Positions 34,277 through 44,125 of a stretch of 64,000 nucleotides of DNA are shown in pieces (the first letter of the stretch is position 1; each line of letters opens with the position of its first letter). The stretch spans positions 558,001 to 622,000 of the forward strand of contig JAKLJL010000001.1 of assembly GCA_023151185.1 (NCBI GenBank). Direction: 5' to 3'. The stretch is from Bacteroidota bacterium (GTDB taxonomy: Bacteria > Bacteroidota > JABWAT01). The position numbers were made by a program, and so were the translations under genes. Below the pieces are notes generated by a model. It made no database searches. It was not told where the DNA came from and saw nothing but the letters and a program-made list of their open reading frames with translations.

Positions 34277-36925
34277 ATGAAACGACTGCTTACGACGCTG
34301 TTCGCACTTACTGCGATGGTCAGTCTGGCTTCCGCTCAATGGGCATGGGCCCCTCTGAACACAGGCCAGGGAAGTGACGAAACCTACGTTCCTTCGAAAG
34401 AAAACGCAGGTTATTATGATAACGGTCCGACAGCTTACTGTAAAATTTCTGATACTACTGTTTCCAAAGACGGCAAAGGCGCTTTCCACGTGAAATACCG
34501 TGTTGAAGCCGGCGACGGATGGGGCGGTTATGTAGTACGCGTTCACTTTAATGATCTCGCAACTGTTGGAAAAGCTGGATATTATGATCTTCAAGCCGGT
34601 AAATACCTGAGCTTCTGGATTAAAAACACGGTAAAACCAACTAAAGATCAGGCTGGTGACGTGAATTTTGAATGGAAACTGAAAGAAAAAGGCCTGACTG
34701 ATGGTGGTGAAGACCGTTGGGTTAAAGGATTCGGAACTATTCTGGAATCCTCACCGGATGAATGGACCCAGTTTACAGTTCCTCTGGAAGGTTCCGAGTG
34801 GAGCCGCCAGGCTGGAGATGCTGATGGAGAATTTACCCCATGGCAAACTTTCGGCTGGGAATTCGCAGTTGTTTACATTACTGCCGGCGGTGGAGCTACT
34901 CCTCCTGCAGTGACCGGTGAATTTATTCTTGACAACGTTCAGATTCTGGATCAACGGTTTACACCGGTTATGTCTTTCGACAACCAATCTGACACCACAT
35001 CCAACCGTTCCCGTAAAGATGCTACCTGGCTGCTCAATGATATGAGCTGGGATGGTGCTGCCGGTGCCCGCAAAATGGTTCTTTCCAATGAATCTGTTGA
35101 TACGGTTGAAGGTCTCGGTGCCATGAAGGCTGAATATGCCATCGTGGGTTCACAGGACTGGGGCGGATATGCTGAACTGGAACACGTTTTTGAAACTCCG
35201 GTTGATCTTTCCACCAATTCCGGTTTTGCTCTTTATGTTAAAACTCTGGTTGCCAATCAATTAACCGGCCGGTTTATGCTTCGTCTGGATGTTACCGATG
35301 AAGTAAACGGTGCACAGGAAATGTGGACAACCGTCATTAATGCTGATGTTGATCACGTTACCGACTGGCAATATGTTCAAATGCCGTTTGAATTAACCGA
35401 TACAGCCTGGACCAATCTGAAACCCGGTCACACCGGATTTACCAAACGGGAAGGGAATAACAACGGAATATTCGATCAGGATAAGATTAAAAAACTCCGG
35501 ATCGGGTTTATTGTTCTTCATAAAGCCGGTGAGCCTGTTGGTCCTAACGTAATCGCCAGCGGTACTCTTCTGTTTGACCTCTGGACACCAACCGGATACA
35601 GAGATATCGATATTACTGCTCCCGATCCTGTACAGGATGTTCTGGGTCTTGCAATTGAAGATGGCAAAAACTCTATCGTCTGGACTGATAATTCCGGCGA
35701 AGAAAAAGAAAAATACAATGTGTATTACAGCTATCAACCGATGACTGAAGACACTGATCTGAATGGTGAAGGCGTATTTGCCCTTGCTTCCCTGATCAAC
35801 GAATCAATCGGATCTGCCAGCCACGTCTTCTACAATCCGTTGGTACCGTCTACCTTCAAACATTACTATGCTGTTAACTGTGTTGACAAATCCGGTAATG
35901 TAGGAAAGCCTGGAGTATCTCCTGATGCAGTCTCGGGTGTTTCTAAAGCTGCTCCTGTTGTCAGCGATATGGCACCGGCTAACTTTGCTGCTGATGGCGA
36001 CCTGTCTGACTGGGCTTCCATTCCTGGCTGGACTCTGAAGATTTCTGATGGTTCCGCTACCGAAATCAATCCATCCTCCTGGGATATTGCAGATGACAAC
36101 GATGCTTCCATGGAAGCCAAAGTTGCCCTGGCCGATGGTAACCTTTATGTTGCCATGAAAGTAACTGACGACATCTATTTCGTGGATGCAACCAAAGCTT
36201 CCTATGAACAGGATGCTCCAGATTTGTTTATCGGTCTGTACAAATACCGCGGCAAGAACCATGTTGGATACAAGAGAGGTGAAACACCTGATTACCACTT
36301 CCGTTTCAACTTTGATAAAGTGACCAACGACCTGAACGGTACAACCGTTGCCGTACCCGGTGACAACTACAAATGGCTTCAAACTGCTACCGGATACACT
36401 CTGGAATGGAAAATGCCGATCGCTGATATGCTGGCCCTCTATGCCGGTGATGTCGCCACTTATGAAGTTGGCGATATGATTCCGCTTGACTTCATCCTGA
36501 ACGATGCCGATGAAACCGGCGCCCGTTCCGGTGGTCTGCGCTGGTCAGCCAGCAATGAAGATAACGGATGGAACAATGTAACTTCCTGGGCTTATACCTG
36601 GGTTGGACATAATGGTACCGATTTCAAATTCGTCAGTGTAGAAAACAATGGTTCTGCACCGGTAGAATTTGCTCTGAACCAAAACTATCCGAACCCCTTC
36701 AACCCTGCTACCACGATTCCTTTCAGCGTAAAGGTAAGCGGTAATGTTTCTCTGAAGGTTTACAACGTTCTGGGTGCTGAAGTTGCAACCCTGTTCAACG
36801 GATACAAAGAAGCTGGAAAACATGTTCAGTCCTTCGATGCCTCCAGTCTGTCCAGCGGTGTTTACTTCGTCCGCATGAATGCAACCGGATATACCTCAGT
36901 CATCAAAATGATGTACCTGAAGTAA
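34277..36925 (+). CDS. T9SS-exported surface glycan-binding protein, highly expressed type
   Basis: ATG 34277 follows GGAGA and gives a signal peptide MKRLLTTLFALTAMVSLASA, so upstream in-frame codons from 34208 are not used. The 882-aa protein has two CBM11-like modules (DGWGGYVVRVHF with KYLSFWIKNT, then QDWGGYAELEHVF), an FN3-like domain (about 460-560), a CBM9-like domain (FAADGDLSDWASIPGW, GNLYVAMKVTDDIYF) and a T9SS tail (QNYPNPFNPATTIPF ... IKMMYLK). No enzyme motif is seen. Codons are unusually biased (Arg CGT/CGC rather than CGG), suggesting heavy expression. It probably captures polysaccharide at the cell surface. Confidence 0.82.
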   Translation: MKRLLTTLFALTAMVSLASAQWAWAPLNTGQGSDETYVPSKENAGYYDNGPTAYCKISDTTVSKDGKGAFHVKYRVEAGDGWGGYVVRVHFNDLATVGKAGYYDLQAGKYLSFWIKNTVKPTKDQAGDVNFEWKLKEKGLTDGGEDRWVKGFGTILESSPDEWTQFTVPLEGSEWSRQAGDADGEFTPWQTFGWEFAVVYITAGGGATPPAVTGEFILDNVQILDQRFTPVMSFDNQSDTTSNRSRKDATWLLNDMSWDGAAGARKMVLSNESVDTVEGLGAMKAEYAIVGSQDWGGYAELEHVFETPVDLSTNSGFALYVKTLVANQLTGRFMLRLDVTDEVNGAQEMWTTVINADVDHVTDWQYVQMPFELTDTAWTNLKPGHTGFTKREGNNNGIFDQDKIKKLRIGFIVLHKAGEPVGPNVIASGTLLFDLWTPTGYRDIDITAPDPVQDVLGLAIEDGKNSIVWTDNSGEEKEKYNVYYSYQPMTEDTDLNGEGVFALASLINESIGSASHVFYNPLVPSTFKHYYAVNCVDKSGNVGKPGVSPDAVSGVSKAAPVVSDMAPANFAADGDLSDWASIPGWTLKISDGSATEINPSSWDIADDNDASMEAKVALADGNLYVAMKVTDDIYFVDATKASYEQDAPDLFIGLYKYRGKNHVGYKRGETPDYHFRFNFDKVTNDLNGTTVAVPGDNYKWLQTATGYTLEWKMPIADMLALYAGDVATYEVGDMIPLDFILNDADETGARSGGLRWSASNEDNGWNNVTSWAYTWVGHNGTDFKFVSVENNGSAPVEFALNQNYPNPFNPATTIPFSVKVSGNVSLKVYNVLGAEVATLFNGYKEAGKHVQSFDASSLSSGVYFVRMNATGYTSVIKMMYLK

Positions 36926-36939
36926 TTCTGACCTCTTTT

Positions 36940-36967
36940 CAGCCGCCTGCAGGTCTGCAGGCGGCTG
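36940..36967 (+). terminator. Strong hairpin after the surface-protein gene
   Basis: A perfect 13-bp inverted repeat (CAGCCGCCTGCAG and its complement, 2-nt gap) begins 14 nt after the stop at 36925. Only a short T-poor stretch (ATCTGTTCC) follows, so it may act as a partial terminator or an mRNA 3'-end stabiliser separating the abundant surface-protein message from the receptor genes. Confidence 0.6.
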
Positions 36968-37000
36968 ATCTGTTCCTCCAACCTAACCTGTGAAGTCAAC

Positions 37001-39643
37001 ATGAAAAAAATTCTATTGCTGTTTACCTGCATTTTTGCCCTGGCAGGTTTGGTCAATGCCTCGAATACAGGGAAAATTACCGGAACGGTCACCGACAGTA
37101 AGACAGGTGAAGCCGTTATCGGCGCCAATGTGATTGTGCTTGGAACCCATTACGGTGCAGCAACCGATCTGGATGGGAAATATTCAATTTATAACGTACC
37201 TCCCGGTGAGTACAAACTGGTCATCAGCTCGGTCGGTTACCAGAAAATCACCGTTTCAAAAGTTATTGTCAAAATCAACCTGACCACCCGTCAGGATGTT
37301 AAAATGGTGACAGAGGATATTCTGTCTGATGAAATTGTTGTTGAAGCTGAGGCTCCGCTTGTTCAGAAAGACTTAACCAGTACATCGGTTACGGTTACGT
37401 CTGCTGATATCAAGGCTATGCCGGTTGAAAACATGTTTCAGGTTGTCAATATGCAGGCCGGTGTTGTCGATGGCCACTTCCGTGGCGGCCGGAGCAACGA
37501 AGTCGGTTACCTGGTTGACGGAGTACCGGTAAATGATGTATATAACAACTCGGTTGCAGTCGGCGTTGAAAATGCTTCAATCCGTCAGCTTGAAGTGATT
37601 TCCGGGGCATTTAATGCAGAATATGGCCGGAATATGTCCGGTATCGTGAATATTGTTACTCAGGATGGATCCCTCGAAAAATATGAATCCAATTACTCTG
37701 TAACATTAGGGAATTATTATTCTTCAAATACAAAAATTTTCAGAAACCTGGATAATCCCTGGAATATCGCAACCAAGGATTATTCGGCTACTTTTTCAGG
37801 CCCGGTGCCGATGCTGGATGGTGTTTCATTTTTTGTCACCGGCCGGTATTATGACGACCAGGGTTATTTCTGGGGCAAACGGATCTATAATATTGCCGAC
37901 ACGGATTCTCTGTTCCCGATCAAGTTCATGACGAACACCGGGGATAAAAAATGGGTCCCGATGCAAACTTCCAAAAAGCTTTCTTTAAGCCCAAAAATTA
38001 CCTGGTCTACTGAAACCTTCAAGTTGTCATACAGTTTGTTTTATGATGACAATGAAAATCAGTATTACAGCCATGACTGGTCTTATTCACCCGACGGCCG
38101 GCTGACCCATTTCCGGACCAACTACGTCAATACAGTGAAATTTACCCATTTTCCTACCAGTTCTACTTTTCATGAGTTGTCTCTTGCCGCCAACATTCAC
38201 CGGTACAAAGGCTATCTGTATGAAAATGAGTATGATTCACGGTATGTAGATCCGAGTCTGGGCTCACCTGATGGAAATTACGCGTTCCGGTATGGCGGAA
38301 ATGATGGATCCCGGTATGAGCGATACACCAATTCCTATCTGGTTAAATGGCAACTCACTTCGCAACTGAACGACAAACATAAACTGGGCGCAGGAGCTGA
38401 AGTCCGTTTTCATGAGCTTTATGATCACGGTAAGTCCATTCAGTCCCGTTTTGCTGAAGATACTGTTTTCGTAGTCAGATATGCCCCTCTGCACTTTGGC
38501 GGAAACCAGCAATATCATGAAGATCCGCTTGAAATGGCCTTTTATCTTCAGGATAAAATGGAATATGATATGATGATTATCAATGCCGGACTCAGGTATG
38601 AGTATTTTGACCCCCGTTCCAGAATGCCGGCAGATTTGCAAAACCCAACCAGCAATCCATTGTATCCCGGCGGATGGGTGGGTTCAAAAGTCTCAACCCA
38701 ACTTTCCCCCCGTCTGGGCGTTTCCTTCCCGATTTCTGACCGGGGTGTCCTTCACTTTTCTTACGGACATTTCTTCCAGCCCCCCTCCTTCCAGCAGGCT
38801 TATCTGAATCATGAGTACTATATCAACGGCGGAAGCAGTGTCAGTACCCAGGTCGGAAATGCAAACCTGAAGCCAGAGAGTACCACGAGTTATGAATTCG
38901 GCCTTCAGCAAGCCCTTTCGGACGATATGGGATTTGAGACCACGATTTACTACCGGGATATCCGTAACCTGATCGGTGGTGAAATTTTAAAAACCTATGA
39001 TGGTCTGTACTATTCCAGATACATCAACCGGGACTACGGTAATGTTAAGGGATTCATTCTTTCCTATGATTACCGGTTGGCCAAATTACTTAAACTGACT
39101 GCAGATTATACCTATCAGATTGCAGAAGGGAATTCGTCCAATCCGAATCAAGCCTTTCAGGCTGCACAGGATGATGCCAAATTTATCGAGAAACACGTAG
39201 TTGCCCTTGACTGGGATCAGCGCCACACTCTGAATTTATCTGCCATCGTAACGGAAGAAACCTACGGGACCTTCTCCTTTATCTTTAATTACGGTTCAGG
39301 AAACCCATATACCGAGGACATCCGGCATACAGGTGGAATTACCGTGACCAACGGAGGCACAAAACCGGCTGTTTACTCATTTGATATGAGATATGACAAA
39401 GGATTTGAATTCCTTGATCTCCGGATGAATACCTTCGTCCTGATTTACAATGTGTTCAATATCGAGAATGAGTATGGCGTTTTCGGGTCAACCGGGCGTG
39501 CAACCAAAGATATCGAAGCAGAATACAACATCACGACCAACTACCAGGTTGCAGGGTATAACACCATCCGGGACTATATCAATGATCCCACCCGGTATTC
39601 CGGCCCCAGAACCATCAAAGTTGGCTTGAATTTTTCCTTGTAA
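37001..39643 (+). CDS. TonB-dependent outer-membrane receptor
   Basis: The 880-aa protein has a signal peptide (MKKILLLFTCIFALAGLVNA) and an N-terminal CarboxypepD_reg-like domain (KITGTVTDSKTGEAVIGANV, YNVPPGEYKLVISSVGY). A plug domain (VTSADIKAMPVENMFQVVNM, GGRSNEVGYLVDGVPVNDVY, FNAEYGRNMSGIVNIVTQDG) and a long aromatic-rich beta-barrel ending IKVGLNFSL follow. It should import oligosaccharides using TonB energy. The two genes that follow encode a surface partner and a PorV-like barrel, but no SusD gene is found. The layout is SusC-like in position only. Confidence 0.92.
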   Translation: MKKILLLFTCIFALAGLVNASNTGKITGTVTDSKTGEAVIGANVIVLGTHYGAATDLDGKYSIYNVPPGEYKLVISSVGYQKITVSKVIVKINLTTRQDVKMVTEDILSDEIVVEAEAPLVQKDLTSTSVTVTSADIKAMPVENMFQVVNMQAGVVDGHFRGGRSNEVGYLVDGVPVNDVYNNSVAVGVENASIRQLEVISGAFNAEYGRNMSGIVNIVTQDGSLEKYESNYSVTLGNYYSSNTKIFRNLDNPWNIATKDYSATFSGPVPMLDGVSFFVTGRYYDDQGYFWGKRIYNIADTDSLFPIKFMTNTGDKKWVPMQTSKKLSLSPKITWSTETFKLSYSLFYDDNENQYYSHDWSYSPDGRLTHFRTNYVNTVKFTHFPTSSTFHELSLAANIHRYKGYLYENEYDSRYVDPSLGSPDGNYAFRYGGNDGSRYERYTNSYLVKWQLTSQLNDKHKLGAGAEVRFHELYDHGKSIQSRFAEDTVFVVRYAPLHFGGNQQYHEDPLEMAFYLQDKMEYDMMIINAGLRYEYFDPRSRMPADLQNPTSNPLYPGGWVGSKVSTQLSPRLGVSFPISDRGVLHFSYGHFFQPPSFQQAYLNHEYYINGGSSVSTQVGNANLKPESTTSYEFGLQQALSDDMGFETTIYYRDIRNLIGGEILKTYDGLYYSRYINRDYGNVKGFILSYDYRLAKLLKLTADYTYQIAEGNSSNPNQAFQAAQDDAKFIEKHVVALDWDQRHTLNLSAIVTEETYGTFSFIFNYGSGNPYTEDIRHTGGITVTNGGTKPAVYSFDMRYDKGFEFLDLRMNTFVLIYNVFNIENEYGVFGSTGRATKDIEAEYNITTNYQVAGYNTIRDYINDPTRYSGPRTIKVGLNFSL

Positions 39644-39658
39644 GAGTGGAGTAATCAC

Positions 39659-42600
39659 ATGTTAAAGAAAATTTTTATTCTGTTCAGTCTGCTCGCAGCA
39701 GCGCTGCCTGAACTTTCTTCTGCACAAACTGTGGATCCTGAAGCGGCACGTTACCGTGCGGATCAGATGGGAAGTTACATTCACCGTAAAGAAGGGATCA
39801 TGGATGGGAACCTGGTAAAGACCCTTTTCTATAATACCGGTGAAGTGGCTCAATGGCCATTCTCTCCTTCAGGCGAATGGCCGAAGGGAACCGGGATCGA
39901 CTACGTCGACGGTATCTGTATGATTGTGACAGCCCGTGCCAAATCGCTCCGGACTGACCGCGAAAGATACATGACCCCCGTTGAGACGTTCTACCGGGAA
40001 GAAATGGATATTACAACGACTGTTCCTGCAAATCTGGTCAATGAGGCCTGGGGCTGGAATCCGGTTCCCGGCTATTCGAACCTGCTGACCACCATTCCGG
40101 CAATGAGTATTGAGACCAGCAGCTGGCCGCCAACCTGGCCTGCTGCACTTGATTTACCTTCAACCTACGATGGTAACTGGTACGGTTATTTTGGCCGCGG
40201 AATCTTCAATGCCGATCTGGAAACTTTTTTCGTCATGGATGATTCCAAAGATGCAGAATGGACCAAGTATCCTAACTTTTTCTATCCGATTATCAGCGAT
40301 GCACCGAAGAAAAATGACGGTACTTATGATTACGCCAACGGAACCCAATGGTACAATCCGGATATCCGGAAAGGGTTGGGACTCCGGGTCGAAACCCGTG
40401 GTTTCCAATGGTCCCAGGCCCTTGCCGAAGACATTATTTTCTGGCATTATGATATCTCCAACCTGGGTGACCATGATTATGACTCCACCTTTTTCGGTTT
40501 TTATACAGATACCGGTCTCGGTGGTGATGTTGACAACGGTGATGATAACGCCGGCTACGATTCAGAACTGGATTTGACCTGGGGCTATGACTATGACAAC
40601 ACTATTTCGGGACGCCCGGATGTTGTTCTTGGTGTTTATGGGTATGCTTATCTGGAATCCCCCGGTAATTCAAATGATGGCAGAGACAATGATGAAGACG
40701 GGTTGGTGGATGAACGGCGCGACGATCCGGATGAAGCTACTGAATTAACCGTTACCAATGGAAAAACCCATTTTAAAGCAGACGAAGACGGTGACTGGCA
40801 GCCCTTTATGGATTTAAACGGCGACGGTGTCTGGACAATTTATTCAGCCCCGGGTGCCGAAAATTTCAGTGCTGAACCGTTGCTTGATGACGTCGGAAAG
40901 GATGGCGTTGGCGCCTTTGACGAGCCCTGGGACTCGGTTAAAAAAGCTTTTAAAACCCACGTACCCGATGCTGGAGAAGGGAATGGCAGACCCAATCAGG
41001 GAGAACCCAATTACGGAAAACTGGATAAAGATGAATCTGATCAGATTGGTTTGACCTCGGTCGTCATTGAAGAACTTTCCGGGAAAACTGTACGGGACAT
41101 CTGGCCACGGAATGACGAAGTCATCTGGGACCGGATGAGTTCTGCCAAGTTTGACACTTCAATTCAACGGAAAAACATCCAGATTCTGTTTGGTTCCGGT
41201 CCGTTTTTGTTGAGAGGTGCAATTAACTCTGATGGATACGGACGTGAACGCTTTTCAATGGCCCTGCTTTTCGGCGAGGATAAGGAAGATCTGGTTTTCA
41301 ACAAAAAAACCGTTCAGATCATTTACAATGCCGGTTACAACTTTACCAAACCACCCCTTACTCCGATTCTGACCGCCCGTGCCTCAGACAAAAAGGTTTA
41401 TCTGAGCTGGGACAGCCGTGCTGAAGAATCACGTGACCCAATTCTGGGATATGAAAACAACGACCCGGCTCAGGGTCCAAGAAAAGATTTTGAAGGGTAT
41501 GCGCTTTACAGAAGCACTGAACCGGAATTTGCAGACGTTAAAACGATCACCAATTCAAAAGGTGTTCCCCAGTACTACAAGCCGATTAAAAAATGGGATT
41601 TGATTGATGGTATCGAAGGTCCTGATCCGGTCGGAATTCTGGGTGCTGCTTATTACCGTGGCGACGAAACCGGGTTAAGCCATGCTTATATCGATGAAGA
41701 TGTAAAAAATGGGGTAACTTATTATTATGCGCTGGTTTCTTATGACCAGGGTGTTTCGGCAGATACGGCCGCCTTCAGAATTCAGCCGACTGAAAGTCCG
41801 AAAACAATTAAACGGGCTAATTCAGGCGTCATCACCTTCGTGGATCAAAACTGTGCAGTGGTCACCCCGAATGCCCCGGCACTGGGATATGTACCGGCAT
41901 CCTTCACTCTCGATCAGACTCCTGACCAGGGAACCGGAACCATGGATATTATTGCAGTTGATCCCGGAAAAATCAGAGATGATGTGAAATACAAAATCGT
42001 TTTTGATACAACCGGTACCTTTCCGTTCTATGAAACCTCGGGTGCAATTGTTATCCGGAATGATGTCGACACGCTTGGTGTACGGATAAAAGAAGACCAG
42101 ATCGGAACCGATATCAATGAAAAAGCAACAGATGTCTTCGATGGGGTAGCAGTTCAAATCAAAAACTCCAGAAAAACGGCAGTTTTAGGAGAGCAATCGA
42201 CCTGGGTGTCTGGAAATTCGGCAAATTTACCGACCATTCTGGCCTACCAAACTCCTGTACCGCCGGTATCTTACGGCCCGATGTATTATTTCTACATTAC
42301 CGGAAAATCAACACCCAACCCCTACTACAAGTACTTTGGCGGTGATTATGAAATTGAGTTTTTTGACTCGATGGTTGATTCTTCATTAAAGACAGAGAAT
42401 AAAACTGACCATTACTTCCAGAAACGGCCTGTTAATTTCAAAATCAAGAATATTACCAGCGGGAAGTATGTTGACTTTAATGTCTGGCTGCCATTGGCAT
42501 ACCGGGATTCTGTGAATCTGGTTCCGGATGGTACAACCAAGATCATCATCGTGGAATATGCAACCAGTGTTGAATCGGGCGAAACCGCAGAACGGTGGCC

Positions 42601-43075
42601 GGTTATGTTCCAGTACGGGATGTCCGGCGACGAGAATAAGGCCAGGCCGAAGGCTGGTGATAAATTCAGAATCCGGATTGAGAAAAAATTCGTGAAGGGA
42701 GATTCGTTTACCTTCACAACTAAAGCCGAATCAATGAATAAGTCAGCAGCCAAATCGGCTTTGAATTCAATCAAAGTAGTGCCGAACCCGTACATTTCTG
42801 CAGCCACCTGGGAACCGGCACAGTATAAGGTTACCGGCCGTGGTGAACGTAAAATTGATTTTATCCACCTGCCCAGTACCTGTACCATCCGGATCTATAC
42901 CCTTTCGGGTAAACTGGTGAAAACACTTGAAAAAACCGAATCATTGGCAAACGGAGCAGTTTCCTGGAATCTGATCAGCGATGACGGTATGGATGTTGCC
43001 TATGGGCTTTATATTTATCATGTAGATGCCCCGGGTGTTGGTGAACATATCGGCAAATTTGCCCTGATCAAGTAA
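39659..43075 (+). CDS. Large secreted partner of the TonB receptor with Ca-binding motifs
   Basis: This 1138-aa protein has a signal peptide (LFSLLAAALPELSSAQ). A mixed N-terminal region includes acidic calcium-type repeats (NDGRDNDEDGLVDERRDD, DLNGDGVW), an FN3-like segment (PILTARASDKKVYLSWDSRA ... GYALYRSTEPEF), and a VVPNPY-type tail (SIKVVPNPYISAATWEP, then CTIRIYTLSGKLVKTLEK, ending GKFALIK). That tail is a T9SS-type C-terminal domain variant common in FCB lineages. It starts 15 nt after the receptor and may form the surface lid that SusD provides elsewhere. No enzyme motif was recognised. Confidence 0.65.
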   Translation: MLKKIFILFSLLAAALPELSSAQTVDPEAARYRADQMGSYIHRKEGIMDGNLVKTLFYNTGEVAQWPFSPSGEWPKGTGIDYVDGICMIVTARAKSLRTDRERYMTPVETFYREEMDITTTVPANLVNEAWGWNPVPGYSNLLTTIPAMSIETSSWPPTWPAALDLPSTYDGNWYGYFGRGIFNADLETFFVMDDSKDAEWTKYPNFFYPIISDAPKKNDGTYDYANGTQWYNPDIRKGLGLRVETRGFQWSQALAEDIIFWHYDISNLGDHDYDSTFFGFYTDTGLGGDVDNGDDNAGYDSELDLTWGYDYDNTISGRPDVVLGVYGYAYLESPGNSNDGRDNDEDGLVDERRDDPDEATELTVTNGKTHFKADEDGDWQPFMDLNGDGVWTIYSAPGAENFSAEPLLDDVGKDGVGAFDEPWDSVKKAFKTHVPDAGEGNGRPNQGEPNYGKLDKDESDQIGLTSVVIEELSGKTVRDIWPRNDEVIWDRMSSAKFDTSIQRKNIQILFGSGPFLLRGAINSDGYGRERFSMALLFGEDKEDLVFNKKTVQIIYNAGYNFTKPPLTPILTARASDKKVYLSWDSRAEESRDPILGYENNDPAQGPRKDFEGYALYRSTEPEFADVKTITNSKGVPQYYKPIKKWDLIDGIEGPDPVGILGAAYYRGDETGLSHAYIDEDVKNGVTYYYALVSYDQGVSADTAAFRIQPTESPKTIKRANSGVITFVDQNCAVVTPNAPALGYVPASFTLDQTPDQGTGTMDIIAVDPGKIRDDVKYKIVFDTTGTFPFYETSGAIVIRNDVDTLGVRIKEDQIGTDINEKATDVFDGVAVQIKNSRKTAVLGEQSTWVSGNSANLPTILAYQTPVPPVSYGPMYYFYITGKSTPNPYYKYFGGDYEIEFFDSMVDSSLKTENKTDHYFQKRPVNFKIKNITSGKYVDFNVWLPLAYRDSVNLVPDGTTKIIIVEYATSVESGETAERWPVMFQYGMSGDENKARPKAGDKFRIRIEKKFVKGDSFTFTTKAESMNKSAAKSALNSIKVVPNPYISAATWEPAQYKVTGRGERKIDFIHLPSTCTIRIYTLSGKLVKTLEKTESLANGAVSWNLISDDGMDVAYGLYIYHVDAPGVGEHIGKFALIK

Positions 43076-43088
43076 GGAGAATTGAAGA

Positions 43089-44114
43089 ATGAAAAAGACA
43101 CTTTTACTAACCGTTCTGCTTGTACTTGGTTTTTCAGTTCAGGCGCAGCAATTTGTTGAGAACGTATCTAAACGCGGAACTACAGCCGGACAGTTTCTTC
43201 ACCTTGGAATGGGTGCAAGAGCGTTGGCAATGGGTTCTGCCTTTACTGCAATCGCCGATGATCCGTCGGCGGTTTACTGGAATCCGGCGGGAATTACCCG
43301 CCTGAAGGGGATTCAAACCATGTTCGATCATACCCAATGGCTTGCCGGCATTAATTATAACTTTTTTGCCGTTACCATGGGTATGGGTGATTATGGAAAC
43401 CTGGGTGTTTTCTATGTCGCATCTGATATTGACGATATGGAAAAAACAACGGTTGATTCGCCGGAAGGAACCGGGGAAATTTTCAGTGTCAAGGATGTTG
43501 CCGTCGGCGTAACCTACGCCCTGGCCCTGACTGATAAATTCAGCGTTGGGTTAACGCCCAAGGTTGTCTATCAATCGATTTACAACACCAGTGCGCTTGG
43601 ATTTGCTGCCGATCTGGGTGTCTTGTATGAAACACCGTTTGAGGGATTTACTCTTGGCGCAGGAATTTATAATCTTGGCACACAGATGCAGTTAACCGGA
43701 AATGCCCTTTACCTCACCCATGATCCTGATCCTAAAAACTCGGGAACAACCGGTGATGCACCTGGGTATTATGAGACCAGCAAGTTTCACCTTCCGGTCA
43801 ACTTTAAAGTAGGACTTTCCTACCTGGCTGTTAAGGATGAGTTTAATAAACTTCTTCTGTCTGCTGAAGCATCACACCCCTCTGACGATTATGAAAGTGT
43901 AAATCTTGGCGGTGAATATGTTTATGCCGATTTTCTGAGCCTCAGAGCTGGTTATAATGAACTTTTTCAAGAGGACTCTGAAAAAGGATTTACAGTCGGC
44001 GGTGGTATAAAACAAGCGATTTACGGTGTTTTTAATGTTGCCATCGATTATTCCTATATGGATTTCGGCCGGCTGAAAAACACTCAGAAATTCACCATCG
44101 GTCTCATTTTCTAA
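43089..44114 (+). CDS. PorV/PorQ-like outer-membrane beta-barrel
   Basis: The 341-aa protein has a signal peptide and the family start GTTAGQFLHLGMGARALAMG, followed by AIADDPSAVYWNPAGI. That pattern is characteristic of PorV/UPF0164-type barrels related to FadL. Alternating strands run to the C-terminal IGLIF. PorV shuttles T9SS cargo to the attachment machinery, and related barrels accompany specific receptors. Its place directly after the receptor and its partner, with AAGGAG ahead of its ATG, suggests a dedicated transport or assembly role for this locus. Confidence 0.82.
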   Translation: MKKTLLLTVLLVLGFSVQAQQFVENVSKRGTTAGQFLHLGMGARALAMGSAFTAIADDPSAVYWNPAGITRLKGIQTMFDHTQWLAGINYNFFAVTMGMGDYGNLGVFYVASDIDDMEKTTVDSPEGTGEIFSVKDVAVGVTYALALTDKFSVGLTPKVVYQSIYNTSALGFAADLGVLYETPFEGFTLGAGIYNLGTQMQLTGNALYLTHDPDPKNSGTTGDAPGYYETSKFHLPVNFKVGLSYLAVKDEFNKLLLSAEASHPSDDYESVNLGGEYVYADFLSLRAGYNELFQEDSEKGFTVGGGIKQAIYGVFNVAIDYSYMDFGRLKNTQKFTIGLIF

Positions 44115-44125
44115 AAAGGTATGCT

